64,000 bases of DNA from Pristionchus mayeri (lineage: Eukaryota; Nematoda; Chromadorea; Rhabditida; Neodiplogasteridae): assembly GCA_036245805.1 (NCBI GenBank), contig BTRK01000001.1, positions 23,381,087 to 23,445,086 on the forward strand, in the 5' to 3' direction. Numbering within the stretch: position 1 is the stretch's first letter; every line of letters starts with the position of its first letter. A program made the translations under genes and the position numbers. Below the pieces are notes generated by a model that saw only the letters and a list, made by a program, of their open reading frames with translations, did not search any database and was not told where the DNA came from. Below, one piece after another: positions 12,641 through 25,240 of the stretch.

Positions 12641-13694
12641 AATAGATTCGGATATCTGAACAGACAAAATAATCCTCGATACACCTCGATAAGCGGAAAG
12701 AATGTACTCCACGAATTCAATAAGTGTAGATTTAAACACCAGCGCACTTTAACAGTCAAAACAGGTTTTTAACAAATGTTAGAACGCTGGAGAAAAGACG
12801 AAAATTTCCAAAAAAATTCTAACACGAGCTGAATTCCCAATCTGAAGGTATCTCATAAACATTCATGGATCTGTGATGAGACAAAACGATTCACGCGCAG
12901 AGTACAATATTAACAAATACGAACTAAACTGGTACTAGTAGATCACTGCAGTGATCACTGGATACCGTGTTGTTTTCCTCACGTATACGGTGGCCCTAAG
13001 TGAGGGTATCAGACCAGGCCTTCGAATCAGGATTTCAAAAAATGTATTTTTAGCATTACTGTAGCTTCTTACTTCAAAATGCTTTTATTTTCAATCTTTC
13101 GTGTGCTCTATTAGCTTCAGTCGTTGTGGTAATCGTTATCAAAGTCATAAGTATAGCTCGCCAGTTGTTCTATCCTACTAAGCTCAATTTATCCGTCAAC
13201 TTTATCTGTACTTCGAAGGATTTCGTGATATACTTATATGTGCGAAAACGCTTCTTTATTTTATTGTCTTTTTCTAAATTTTGCTAAATTGATCGGTCTC
13301 CCTAGTAAGATCAATGATTAACGTTAGTGATAATCTAATCGGAGATCACAGTTCACTAGTTTGTGTTGACCTCGACTCTACGCTGTTTGTTCTTTGATCT
13401 TTGATCGCGTGAGTAGATGAGGCCTCGGCCGAGCGAGAGAAATAGAGAGAGGGAAGGAGAGAGAGTGTGAGTGTCTCTCTATCTCTACTCTAGAGCGCTC
13501 GCATTGGTAAGAGAGAGGGGGAGAGGAAACCAGCGTGGCTAGCGCACCCTTTTCAAATATTACTTTTTCTTATTATTTTTCTTCTTTTTCTGCCAGTTAT
13601 TCTTTTATTTTTTGAAGCTGAAATTCGCTTTATTTGTGCATATTTCGGTCATGACAACTTTATTTCATGATGTTCATAATTTAAAGTTTAGGTA
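12641..13694. promoter_or_regulatory. Divergent upstream region of disl-2 and the nuclear receptor
   Basis: About 1.05 kb separates two oppositely oriented start codons. It contains a perfect 16-base palindrome, GATCACTGCAGTGATC, at 12941-12956, two adjacent CTTTGATC/TTTGATC words near 13391-13405 that resemble TCF/POP-1 sites, and a GAGA-rich stretch at about 13435-13525. The receptor ATG follows agtttag, a likely trans-splice acceptor. Function of the sites is inferred only. Confidence 0.45.
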
Positions 13695-16440
13695 ATGGAC
13701 GCATCTTTGACACTCGCCCAGGCCCTAGGAGGTCCTATTAATATGCAGCAACACTCATCCCAGGACAGAGATTCTGAGAATGGGGATGCGATAGGATCGG
13801 GAGAGAGCGGCATTTGCGTCGTGTGCTCGGATGAAGCAAGTGGTAAACACTATGGAGTCATGACTTGCAATGGATGCAAGGTTAGCCAATTATATAAACC
13901 TGCATATTCTAATATGGTCATTTGGGGGTATAATGTAGTCGTCGGGAAGAATCAATAGTACCCCCTCTACTCTCTCGCTCAATGATCAAAGATCACACTC
14001 TCTTCCTTCCCTTTCCGCCCCGTCCTATTTCACAAACAGAAGATTATTCGATTGATTGAAGAAGTGAGAAAACCATTTCAGGGATTCTTTCGTCGATCTG
14101 TACGTGCTCCTAAACCGTATGAGTGCAGGGCTAACGGAAACTGTCCCATCGACAGAATGGCCAGAAACGGTTGCAGAGCCTGCCGTTTCAAGCGATGTCT
14201 CGATGTGAGACTGGATATTTATTCTGATTAATATTTTCCTTCAAATGACGTAATTACAGTAAAGTAATTACAGTTTCAGTGTACTAACTCAGTTCTAGAG
14301 TACCTCTCTACTTTCCTCTTGACGATTATACTCTGCAGGTTGGCATGGATACTGATGCAATTCGACCAGACAGAGACAAAACTGGTGAGAATTGTTAGTG
14401 TTATTTTTTTCTGATTGATATGCAACTCGTTAAATACTAGGAGAGAATAAAAAAGTGCTGACTAGGTGATCTTTGGTCTTTGAAGGAAAACGGAGTTCAC
14501 AAGGGGCCCCTTCTCAACAACAACTTTCGAGTGGCTTCAACGATGTTCTCGCTGCTGTGAAAAGATGCAATACGGAAGACTCATTTCTGGATGAGGTATA
14601 TTTGTATGAAGGGCATGAGAGAATACTCTTCATATGAAAATGAATGTGTGATTTTAAAAAATATATATATAATATTGTTGTGTTATAGATTCCGCTGTTC
14701 AAAAAGTCGAAGGAGACAGAATCCCCTGCAGCTCCTGTCCAACCTGTTAGCATCGGAGACCACCATGTACTGGTCACTCTCAAACAAGTAAGTTCACCTT
14801 CCTACCCTAGTATTCATTCTTTCCTGATTGATTTCCTATGGATATTTCTCTCTTCTCTCCCTGATTCCTTCTCATTGGTCTCTTCCAGTGTGATGATCAA
14901 GTGCTCTCGATGCTGGACATCATTCCACCCGAGTCTCTTTCCTCCTCCCTCTTCACTCTTCCCGATGCCATCACTCATCCCACTCTCGTCTCCCCTCGAA
15001 TCGCTCTGGCCATGGCCACGGATGGAGGACTCGCCACTTGCGTGTCAGTATCTTTCTATATCCACATCCTTTATAGATCCTTTTCGTTATTACTCTTCCT
15101 GATCTATTCTCATTTCATTCTTGCAGTGACATCTCTAAGAATAGTCGTCGAGTCTTCTGTCAGCTCATCGATTTTATCAACAGTCTTCGACCAGTCGCTG
15201 ATTTCGATATTGCAGAGAAGGCAGATATAGTGAAGTGAGTCTGGTCTAGTTGTCCCCTGGTCGCAAGAGACTGACAAGTGGGAGTTTAGTGGGAGATGAC
15301 TCATGTATCTCAGGAGTGTCGCGCCGTCCTTCATACTGTATAACATAGTACAGTACTCAATCAATCACCAATCACCACCCCATTGCCTCTCCCTGCCACT
15401 TGGACAGACTGTCAGCAGGTAACATTCATTTAGCAACTACTCAATTTCTCGCTTTTAGTGGCGTAGTTCGAGATGATTTCAGAGACCTCCCTTTGCTGGA
15501 AATTCCTTCTGAAGACAGCAAGAGCCATGTGATGGCTGAAATGAGAGTGGCTGAGATAAAGGGAGCGATAATGGATCAGTTGTCGAAGTATGCCAGAGAG
15601 GTTTGTTTCAGAATATTAGTGATAAGACAGTTCGGAAATTACAACTCGGAAAATGAAATTTCTGAAATATTTGGCAAAATTTCGAGAGCTTATTTTGAAG
15701 CTATTTTATCCTGACTAAAATAATATTTTGTTTTCTTCATTTGCAATGTAAATCAAGTATAAGTATCTGTTAATAACAAGAAAATTGCTGGAAAGTGAAT
15801 TTATAGTGTAATGTTTTCGAGACGTCCTTTTCCGAAATTTCCTTTTCGCTTTCCGAGTTAACATTTCCGAACTATCTTGCCACTAGAATATCCAGCGTAT
15901 ATCAAAATAATGTTGGATGTGATCGTGTACTAATTGTAGTGGATTGTAGATGGCGTTGTCTGATCTGGAGCAGTCTTCCATCCATGCTCTCATCGTCTTA
16001 GATGCTAATTACACTCTGGCCGATCACAGGATCTCGATGCTGGCTGCAGCCAGGTGAGGGGAGGGAAGGGGACACTCTTCGGGGGGGGGGGGGTGTATGG
16101 TAGGGGGATGATCGTGTGATTGCAGGGCGAGTATAATGGAGGCGCTGCAGGGCTACCTCTCCTCCTCCTACTCAAAACACGAATCGATTCATCGATTTGG
16201 AAATATTATGCTTCTCATCGGAAAAGTGCAACAGTGAGTCATTTTCTCAGCCGATTTTTTTTGTAATTACGCGGGTGGTGGGGTGTGATTAGGATTTAAC
16301 GACCGATTTGTGATGATTTCCATAGCGTGTTGTGTTGTAGACATGCCTCAGTGGTGCTCTCCTTCCTCCAATTCACGAAAGATCACGGAATGCCAGTGGA
16401 CCCAGTAATCGATCGCTTCCTCTTACACCCCTCATTCTAA
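13695..16440 (+). CDS. Nuclear hormone receptor (zinc-finger DNA-binding domain plus ligand-binding domain)
   Basis: A ligand-type transcription factor. Exon 1 (13695-13880) encodes a 40-residue N-terminus and the first zinc finger, CVVCSDEASGKHYGVMTCNG, with P-box CNGCKGFFRR completed by exon 2. Exon 2 gives the second finger, CRANGNCPIDRMARNGCRAC, then RFKRCLDVGM. A Ser/Gln-rich hinge follows. The ligand-binding domain runs through seven further exons, with helices such as SRRVFCQLIDFINSL, DDFRDLPLLE and QSSIHALIVLDANYTLADH, and ends FLLHPSF. All splice phases agree; one donor lies at TGCGT|gtcagt near 15044. The CNGCK P-box is common in the expanded nematode supplementary receptors. The DNA-binding domain comes at residue 40, so the A/B region is short. 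Orthologue not identified; class certain. Confidence 0.9.
16081..16094 (+). repeat. Poly-G tract in a nuclear receptor intron
   Basis: An uninterrupted G run of about 12-14 bases lies inside a short intron of the receptor gene. It is one of several poly-G/C runs in the window. Confidence 0.8.
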
Positions 16441-16747
16441 TTGTTTTATCTCCATCTCATAGACGTGCATAGTATCGTCAATTGATGCATAGAATCTCAC
16501 ACCTCTAGTTGTGATTTCACTCTGTTACGGCCTTTCTGTGGCCCCTCCCTCGGGTTTTACCTCACCATTCACATACTCACTCCGATTGATACTTTAATAA
16601 CATTTTAATTTTTTTATGTACAAAACTGAAAGATATGATGCCAATGTATCACAATGTAAAGCCTTTGTGTTTAGTTCCCGTAGTTTCAATCGAAGATATG
16701 TGTTTACAGTGGATTAAATACATTAAATATGCTAGTTGACATGCTAA
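16441..16747. other. Convergent intergenic region, nuclear receptor and S1P 3' ends
   Basis: 307 bases between two stop codons on opposite strands. AT-rich, probably both 3' UTRs. No gene or repeat is seen. Confidence 0.6.
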
Positions 16748-19700
16748 TTACAGTATTCTAGTTGCAAGAATTCGTGCCTTTGAAAGTATCCTCCATCTAC
16801 ATAACTTGGCGAGTAACACGAACAGAATGAAAAAAGCGAGAATGGATATGAAGGGATAGATTAGACCAGGTTGAGGAGTGGAGTTGAAGGAAGAATCGAG
16901 GAGAATTCCTCCATTGGGAATGATACTCCCCATCTAAATAGATCACTTGCTCACCATCACACTACAGTATCTCACCTTGAACTGACTATTGATTGATGAG
17001 ACTCGTGGAGAGAAAACTACTCGTGCGAATGCCTCGTGAGTACGGTCACTCACATCACTAGGGGGAGATTAAATAGGGCGGAGAGAGGGAAACTGACCCC
17101 GGATAGGAGATGTTCTCGACAACAAAAGAAGCTGCAGCTGTCATTGTTCTGCATGATGGAAGACTGCGATAGGTCACCTCAAATAGACTACTCTATTGCG
17201 CGAACATGTCTTGACTCACCTTGTTGTGATCATAATTTTCGACCACTGAAGATATAACTGTAAAATGTTTTGATAGATCACTCCGTAATGGAGGAGGCGA
17301 TAGAGGAATTAGAGGAGAAGGAATCTAGAGAAAAAAAGTAGATGGATTGGAAAGATGGGGGGGAAGATACCGTAACGAGTAGATCACAGAATGAGTGAGG
17401 GACCCCGTATGCAGCTGCGTCGATGAGAATATCGACCAGAGGAATACACGATTCGAAGGAAGCTGACTTGGATTCGAGACAAGAAGAATCAGAGAAGATT
17501 GAAACGAATCCAGAACTGAAGAAGAGAGAGACGAAGATGATGAATGAAGAGAGGAGATTACCCAGTGGCATTATTGCGAAGAAGGGCGAATACTGGGGCA
17601 TTGAGTGGCTTGTGAAGAGTGGAATCACCAGCTATGATCTCCTCAGTCTCAATTGGAATGGAATGAGGGAAGAGATGATTCACTCACGATGTCATTCACT
17701 GTCGCATACGATACATGAGTACCCGCAGGAGCACGAGAGATTACTGTACCCGATTTGATTGAGGAATGAAGATCCCCTGATGATAGTGATTCAGATAAGG
17801 GGAGAGGGAGAAGTGGATTACTGTACTCACCAATGGTAGCGTTTCCCTCGATGATTGTATCTGCTAGCTCTAGTCCCCATCTCGAGAGGAGGTCATTCAG
17901 AGCGGGGATATTCGATCCTCCCGTCTCAGGAGTCCACCACTCCCTGCGTACCATTTTCAACTATTTGTGACATTTATGAAATGCATGGTCTCCAGGATAA
18001 TGAACGAGTGATTGGGGAGGAAGATTGGGGAGCGCTCGTACTCACTTGCTATTCTCATCGAAGAACTTGATCTTCTCCATCACTCTCGTATTGTACCAAT
18101 CGGCGAAGATTATCATGTTCAATCCGTTCTTATTCACCTGGCAGATCATTGATCCCTCCCCCTTCCCTCCTCCCCCCTCCCCTTCCTCCTTCACTCACTG
18201 CATTCTCGAGTAGATTGATCTCATGGGGGAAGTATTCCTCTTCTGGATCCACTACGAGATACACTGAGTACTGCGACAGATCCACACAACTCAGAGGTTC
18301 TCCAAGAATCTGCCATCCATCCATCAGTCTCTCTCTCTCCTCCTTCAATGTACCTCCAGGAAGAATCCGTCTGCTCTTAGATGCTGGAAGAAGAGGCGGA
18401 AGTTGGTGTGGGGATGATCTCCATTCCAATCGAGAGGATTCTGCTTCTCTCGCAGATCATCTCGTGGAATGTAACCAGGAGGATATCGGAGATTCCGGAA
18501 CTGATCCCATAGGATACGCTGACTGCAAGGGAGGATGGAGAAGGGGGAAGGAGGGGGAGGGGATACCTCCTGGCAGGAGTGGGAATCACTCGTAATCGCA
18601 TGGGGAAAGCGATGGTTGCCCGTCGCTTCTCTCCGAAATGGTCACTCTGCAATGGATGGACTCATTCACCCGTCATCCATCTGGTGCAATGGAAGAGGAA
18701 TGATAACTGACGACGACAGTCAATCGGATTCTCCCGCTGACATTCCCCGTGTACGAGGAGTGTTCACTGTTGACCGATAGGAAGAGAGCCATAAAACCAG
18801 TCCATGGCCAGATCTCAACGACAACTTTCATTGCTGCAAAAAACCTTGACCTACTTGAGGAGAATAGCTGATCGATATTCGGAGGACGTTTGCCGACTCA
18901 GTAGAAAATGGTTCCCACACAGGCTTCAATCGATAGTCTCATTAATGGTTCAGTACATTCTACTCACGGGCTCTTCAATCCTCGACGACACAGATAATCC
19001 ACTGACGATTGTGACATTGATAATCTTGGGGAGGGCCCCAGCATAGAGGGGATCAGCACAGAAAGGCCAGAGGTAGGGACAGTCGAGTGAGTCGAGATGG
19101 GAAGGGAACAGACTGCAAGCCACTTCATTCCCTCCCTCCGAATAGATTGCACTCACGTCACTTGTGGTTTGTACTTCCTCATGAACTTGAATGATCTCAG
19201 TAGATCGACACTCCCTGCTCCCTGCTCGAAGATCGAGGCTGCCGAATCGGAGATTCTGTAGCACCGAGACCTTCCACGTAATCGATATCCCAACTTTACC
19301 GCATGGCTCCTTCGATGAGGGCTTGTTTCACTACTCCCGCATTCCACAGAGTTCTGTCCTCAATGCCACTCAACATGAGAGCCACTGCTCCGCTCACTAC
19401 TGGACTTGCTACTGATGTTCCTGAAGGAGAAGGGGACATTATTAACTTAATCAGTAGATCATTCACCACTGAGAACTCTGCATCCTCCATCCAATGCACT
19501 TCCTAACACACTCGCTCCATACGACACCACATCCGGTTTCGCCCTACCGTACCCATCTGGAAGTCATTTCAATCGATTCCTGATTATGGACTGCATACAA
19601 TTCGAAAGTGCAATCGATAGGGATGCTAACCAGGGAGTTCCCATATGGTCATTCCACGAGAGGAGAATCTGGCCATTCTTCCCTCTGCATTCACTCCTCC

Positions 19701-20940
19701 CACTCCAATCACATCCATCTGATCCGCTGGATTGTTCAGGGTCCTATAATTCGAGTATATGTAATAATTACATGAGATGGGTAAATCTAACCCGAAAGAT
19801 GGTCCATCATTTCCAATCGCTGAGATGAGAATGATTCCGTTCGCACTCAATTCCCAAACCTTGTCCATAAACGGTCGGTCTGTGAAGTCTGGACCACCGA
19901 TGCTAAAACATGTATCTATGAAATTCATACAGAAGACATTGAAGCTTATTCGTCTTTGCCTTTTAGAAATTGCTTCTTTGGCCCCCTAATCACGATCATT
20001 TGAGTTGAGGCGCTTCAGCTTCGCTACATTAGTTGTAACCTGAGATTGATGATGTTTATTCCTCTCATAATGGCATGATTGAAGGCATCAAGGAACCAGG
20101 AAGTGTAGGAGACCTTCAATGAAAGAGAGAGAGAGGAGAGAAGAAGGGGAGACTACCTGCTTCTTCGTGAACACCTTGTAGATGTAAATGGATGCAGCAG
20201 GGGCGAATCCGGGACACTCCTCACTCGTCCCTGAGATGAGACCCGCCACGAATGTCCCGTGACCCAACCCTGAATCACGGTGTTCATCCAATCAATACTT
20301 ACCATGTCCCATACCATCATTGGGAGTCTTCTCATTGGTCCAGTCTGTTCTTTCTACGATAGTCTTGAAGTGAGGATGAGTTTCTCCTAATCCCGTGTCG
20401 AAGACTCCAACACGCACTCCTTGCCCTTCATTTGGAATTAGAGAGATGTACTCGAAGCATCGTACCTTTCAATCCCATATCCCAGAGTTCCTGTGCTTTC
20501 ATTAGCTGAGTGACTTTGATGGAATCAGTAGTAGGTCTCGTCTTTCTTCGCTGAAAATAAATGATGATCAACTCATAAGCATTATCGTAGGTCACTTTAG
20601 TAGAGGTGAATTTGAGTCTACGATGGGATTGAACATGTTTGATTAGATCGGAAGTCTGGAGATTAGCCGATATTCTGCTATAGTCGCATAGAGCGACTTC
20701 AATGACATCAAAGTCACTCAGAGGAATGGGCCTTGGTGCGAGACTGAAGGAGTCTTCCACTGACTCCCTAAGGATGTTCAGTCTGTATCCATCGTTGTAA
20801 TAGCCATAGTACGTTACCAGGATTTCTGAAGAATGAGTATCTATCCTTTGCTCCAATACAATAAATTACGTACCACTCGATTGGTTGGTGCATGCTGATG
20901 TTAGAGTGAAGTGGACAACCAACCATATCAGAGATATCAT
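16748..20940 (-). CDS. Membrane-bound transcription factor site-1 protease (subtilisin-like, S1P/MBTPS1)
   Basis: A Golgi/ER serine protease that makes the first lumenal cut in SREBP and ATF6-type membrane transcription factors. The start at 20940 gives a signal peptide ([18 protein letters not shown]). A propeptide with [15 protein letters not shown] follows. The catalytic triad is complete: Asp in [15 protein letters not shown] (around 20420), His in [13 protein letters not shown] (around 20250), Ser in [18 protein letters not shown] (around 19420), with oxyanion Asn in AIGNDGP. Characteristic S1P blocks are [85 protein letters not shown] and [20 protein letters not shown]. The protein ends with one membrane segment and a short basic tail. 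Length and order match animal S1P. An ATG upstream near 21120 (MNCRLF) belongs to a different frame that lacks the signal peptide and was not used. Confidence 0.93.
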
Positions 20941-21360
20941 CGATCAGTTCATTCCTCTGCCAATTCACGAGTACTCTTTCTGATACGTCGATATTATGCC
21001 GAACAAACAATCTCATTCGGATATTTCTAAAGGCCAATACCATAGTGCTGTGATACAAATGAGAATGCGCTTGCCAACATTTATATACATGATCCTGTAG
21101 AAGGAACAATCTACAATTCAATCGAGTGCTAGTATTTTCGCTTGTCTTATCTCAATCTCTCTATACAATATATATATATCAATACAAAATGCAGAAAAAA
21201 ACAAGTACTGGTAAAAGTATGGCAAAATACTCGCAGTTATACAGTGACTACCTCCAATCATGATCTACATGCCGAATTGAACTGATGTCAAGTGATTTGT
21301 AATGAAATGTTTGGGTAGTGTGATGGGAAGAGTCATCCTTGATCTATCTACTGAGTGGAA
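20941..21360. other. Intergenic, S1P upstream and gob-1 3' end
   Basis: 420 bases containing the S1P promoter side and the gob-1 3' UTR, both genes on the - strand. A short TA run (around 21172-21180) is present. Nothing else is recognised. Confidence 0.5.
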
Positions 21361-24300
21361 TCAGTCAAGTTGGTTCTGACTAGACAGGAATGTAGCCAGT
21401 CCAGCATGGAAGACATCGGGACAGGTGATATAGCAGACCCTATCATCGTCTCCTACTAGTGTTCTCACTCTCTCCTCCAGAGAAGGATTCTGGCCCACGA
21501 AGAGAGCGAAAGTTCCCTGTAAGCAGCGGATATAAGATAATTGGAAGAATTAAATAGTCAGTCAATGAAAGAGAGAGAGGAGGAATACCTGTGGATTGTG
21601 CTGCATAGCGTACTCTACCATGGGTAGGTCACTGGCAGTATCTCCTGCAATAAGTACTCGTCCCTCCTTCAGATCCTTCTTCGTCGCCCCTAGCAGTCGT
21701 TCAATTCCATTCGCCTGAAGTAATCACTATTACCATCACAGGGGGGGGGGGGGGGGGGGTGACAAAAGCCCAACGGATCACCATCCGCTGAATATTTGAG
21801 CTAGCAACTTGGGAGTTGTTTCTAACTCCTCTAACTAGGCGATCTTGAGTTTCACTCTCCCTCACTGTATAGCGGGTCATGGTCGAAAATTGATAATTTA
21901 CGTGGAAAATCATGGTTTGATAAACACCAAATGCCACAACCCATCGATAATAGAATACATCTGTAACTACTATATACCAGCAACATGGGCATAGATTGGT
22001 TACGGCATTTGGTGTTTATCAAACCATGATTTTCCATGTAAATTATCAATTTTCGACCATGACCCGATATACAGTGAGGGAGAGTGAAACTCAAGATCGC
22101 CTAGTAAGAGGATCTAATCAGGGTGATGTAGTGTAGCACATACTAGTAACATTGAAACAACTCCCAAGTTGCTAGCTCAAATATTCAGCGAATGGTGATC
22201 CGTTGGGCTTTTGTCACCCCCCATCACAGTCTATTACAGCGAAAGTAGAACTCAGATGAAGGAAGTAAAAGAAACCTTGTTCCAGACAGTGCCCGTGCCA
22301 GAGTGTAGACACACTTCCACTTCTAGCTCCGTCGCTGTCTCAAACACGAGTATCTTAAGACACTTTGGTGTAACAAGATCCACGGCTAGAAAGATTGAAA
22401 CCTGTTGATTGGGATCGACTCGATGCATTCTCTCCCGTACTGCATCTTGATATCTCACACTTAGATCTCTATCAACTTGATTGCAAACAGTCTGTACTCC
22501 GAGAGTCAGACGATCCACCTGCAACCATACAATGACATGCCTAATTCCCCCGGAGTACTACTACACATGTTTAATAAAAAGAAATAGATTCATATATTCT
22601 AAAGTTTCAATATATATTTCAGGCGCTATTCACTTCCTAGTTGGGATCCACAAGAAGCAAAAGTAAGGGTTACATGGCCTAGTGCCATCTGAGGGTATTC
22701 AAAGTAGCAACCGGCAACCAGTTGCCGGAACGACCTTTGACGACCTAATCATCACCCCTCGCCGTCCAACGGGAGCCATTGTTAAGTTATTGTCAGTTGG
22801 ATTATTCACGAAAATACATACTTGAAACACACTTGAGATATTCCTCTATAGGAGTTCGAGAGCTTATTGAATGATATTCCAACCTTTTTCTGCACTCCAC
22901 TGCCAACTAATCGGAATTGCGAGTACTCGTCCGCCTCCAATAGACCTCCCATCTGCAACTACTACGACTAAGAACTACTATGACAACATTTTTTGGTAGT
23001 AATGATAAAAATTGTTGGCTAACATAAGTCCGGCTCTTTTTCATCTTTTTCTCCGCATATTTACTCTATCCTCCACACCTTTCCAACCCTTCCTCTCAAC
23101 CTATAAACGACAGCCTAACAATCAAAGATGTTCTCGATGATTCTTGTTAGACATTCAAAATAAGGATAAAGTTCCTATATCAGCAGCACCAGCACTGACC
23201 TCATCACTGAGTCGATTGAGTGCGTCTTGACCCTCGTCAGATATCTCATCATCGTAGACCACTCTTCGACCATCCAGCATCCACTCGCGTCCCCATGATC
23301 CACTGAAAACTGCATTGTCAACAGGAATCAATGTTACTCTCCATTTCAGCCAAGGCACCTGAATATGATAGGTCCGTTCTTGATGGGAAGCGAGGTGAGA
23401 TCAAGTATGCCTGGGCCTCGAAGGGGTCCTGCAGTGAGGACAGCGGACAGTCTAGTGTATCGAAAAGCGAATTCGCTCATCCCAATGGCACTGTAGACAG
23501 GCTGGAATAGATGGAAGATGATTCTATAGTTGGAAGTATCGCCTACTATCTGGAATGTCATGATAGAGGAATAATAACCTGCAAATTAGTTGCGTATTGG
23601 GAGCAGTAGTTCTTCATTGTCCCATCCCAATCAGTTATAAAGACCGGTTGGATAGGCAGAGATTTATCAATGAAATGATTGAGGAAACTGCAACTATCCA
23701 TCTTTATCTTGGGAGTAGAATGAACCAACTTACGTGATGACTTTCTCAACCTCTTCATAGAAACGTGCCTCACTGACTGGATGGTAAGGAGCGAGAATCT
23801 AAAATACAGCACGATTACGTAAGTCTGAATGCGGATAATATCAACCTGGGGCAACTGAACTGCAGCCAATACGGATTCAATAGGTCGCGGTTCAACAGAA
23901 TCGTCACAACGAAGGTGATCCAAGAAAATCATGTCCTGAAAAAAATGAGAAGACATGTCGTGACCAACAAGATACTTTTAAGTATCTTTACAAGGTGATC
24001 CTATAAATACCTTCTTGAGTCCAATGATCTCGTCCCTGATATTGATGGAGAATGATTGACTAGCACTGGTTATGAGACGTACACTATCCGCATCTGTTCT
24101 TGAGTCTTCTAATATCGCCAAAGTATTCCGTAGAATGCAAACCTGAATGGAAGGTGATTATGCCAGTTGCAAAAGGGGATACTCAGTGATCCTTGTCATG
24201 TCAGTGGAGTACTACTTGTGCTCTTGGTGAAGCCGGAAGGAAGGACAAGAGAGATCATCAGACTTTATTAAGACACGAGACGTTTCGGGCAACAGCTTCT

Positions 24301-24817
24301 GTAGGTTAATTGACCTCAAACTTGGGTAATTATCAGTGTTTAATTACCCAAGTTTGAGGTGAATTAACCGACTGATGATGTGCTGTTGCCCGAAACGTCT
24401 CGTGTCTCAATAAAGTTTGAAGATCTCCCTTGGTCTTCCTTCCGGCTTTACCAAGAACACGAGCAGTCTGCCAGTTGCGAACTTTTAATACTCACATCCT
24501 TCTCCTCTGGTATTCCTCTGGTTCTGACTTCCTGAACGAGCTTCCTTCGGGCCTCTTGCATCTAAATATTCCAGCAAGTCATTTATGAGTAGAGCTATAA
24601 GGCGAGCTTAAAGTATGTGCCTGATAGAGTTCTGCCTTGAACTCCTCAACAGTTTCCTTCTCCATTGGTGCTTTATGAGAATGTTCTCCTGAAAAACGAA
24701 TGAAGCGGTTATTGATCAAACTGTATGAATAATAAGGCTAGAGTCAACTCATTACTAACCAAAAGTGAAACCGACACCCCGCATACCTCGACATAGTGCT
24801 TCATTTTCTGCAGTCAT
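21361..24817 (-). CDS. gob-1: Trehalose-6-phosphate phosphatase, nematode GOB-1 type (HAD superfamily)
   Basis: Removes phosphate from trehalose-6-phosphate in trehalose synthesis. Loss of this enzyme is toxic in nematodes because the sugar phosphate accumulates. The start at 24817 gives MTAENEALCRGMRGVGFTFG, followed by a helical N-terminal cap (KETVEEFKAELYQMQEARRK). The HAD motif I is FITDWDGTMKNYCSQYATN (around 23610). It is followed by PVYSAIGMSEFAFRYTRL, then RGPGILDLTSLPI, then FSGSWGREWMLDGRRVVY, and near the C-terminus the Mg-binding loop VLIAGDTASDLPMVEYAM (around 21650). These blocks are those of the nematode-specific TPP family. At least ten exons. Two introns carry palindromic elements (21742-22221 and 24218-24460). 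The upstream region is shared divergently with MVB12. Confidence 0.93.
21742..22221. mobile_element. 480-bp foldback MITE with 8-bp target duplication, in a gob-1 intron
   Basis: The two arms are near-perfect inverted copies of about 200 bases: one carries GACAAAAGCCCAACGGATCA and the other TGATCCGTTGGGCTTTTGTC. The element is bounded by CATCACAG on both sides (21734-21741 and 22222-22229), an 8-base target-site duplication like those of hAT-type elements. The left end has about 18 G residues where the right end has five or six C residues, so that tract has expanded. Arms diverge by only a few bases. No transposase ORF. Confidence 0.85.
24218..24460. mobile_element. 243-bp palindromic element in a gob-1 intron
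   Basis: The left half, starting GTGCTCTTGGTGAAGCC, pairs with the right half, ending GGCTTTACCAAGAACAC. Shared inner blocks are GACACGAGACGTTTCGGGCA and CCTCAAACTTGGGTAATTA with their complements. The two arms meet with almost no spacer, so the whole element can form one hairpin. No clear target-site duplication. A second, unlinked-looking MITE type in the same gene. Confidence 0.8.
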
Positions 24818-25240
24818 TCTTCCATTTACTAGACAATTTGTGACTATTTGAAGCAGAAAACAGCCCCAAGCTCTCCACAAACGAATCTCAATCAATGCAC
24901 ACCCCTCGCGCGTCGAATCGTTCAAAAAGATGACGGGCGCGTTGCAGATTTTAGATGCTTGCGTGTTTGATGGTATTTTGAAGGTTTGTTGTTATTTCAA
25001 CAGTATTTACTCCCTCCGTTTTTCCTGATAGCAGGTTTATCGATCGATATATAACTGTTATCAAATTAGCCTAGGATCTGCACTGTTATCATTTCGCACA
25101 ATTATCAGTATTCTTTCAATAGTATAAGTACTTTTACAAAAATGCAGCGCTTACCTTATGGTCGTGTATTACTTTAGAGGGAGCGACGATCGTTGGTGAC
25201 TCATCAAGGAAAGGAACTAGATAAAGGAGAGGGAGAGAGA
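24818..25240. promoter_or_regulatory. Divergent upstream region of gob-1 and MVB12
   Basis: 423 bases between two outward-facing start codons. It must contain both promoters. No repeat or RNA gene is seen; the end near 25220 is GA-rich. Confidence 0.5.

Noticed and set aside
20941..21121. Upstream N-terminal extension of the site-1 protease (MNCRLFLLQ...)
   Set aside because: It is in the wrong splice phase for the next exon; the other frame gives a proper signal peptide starting at 20940.
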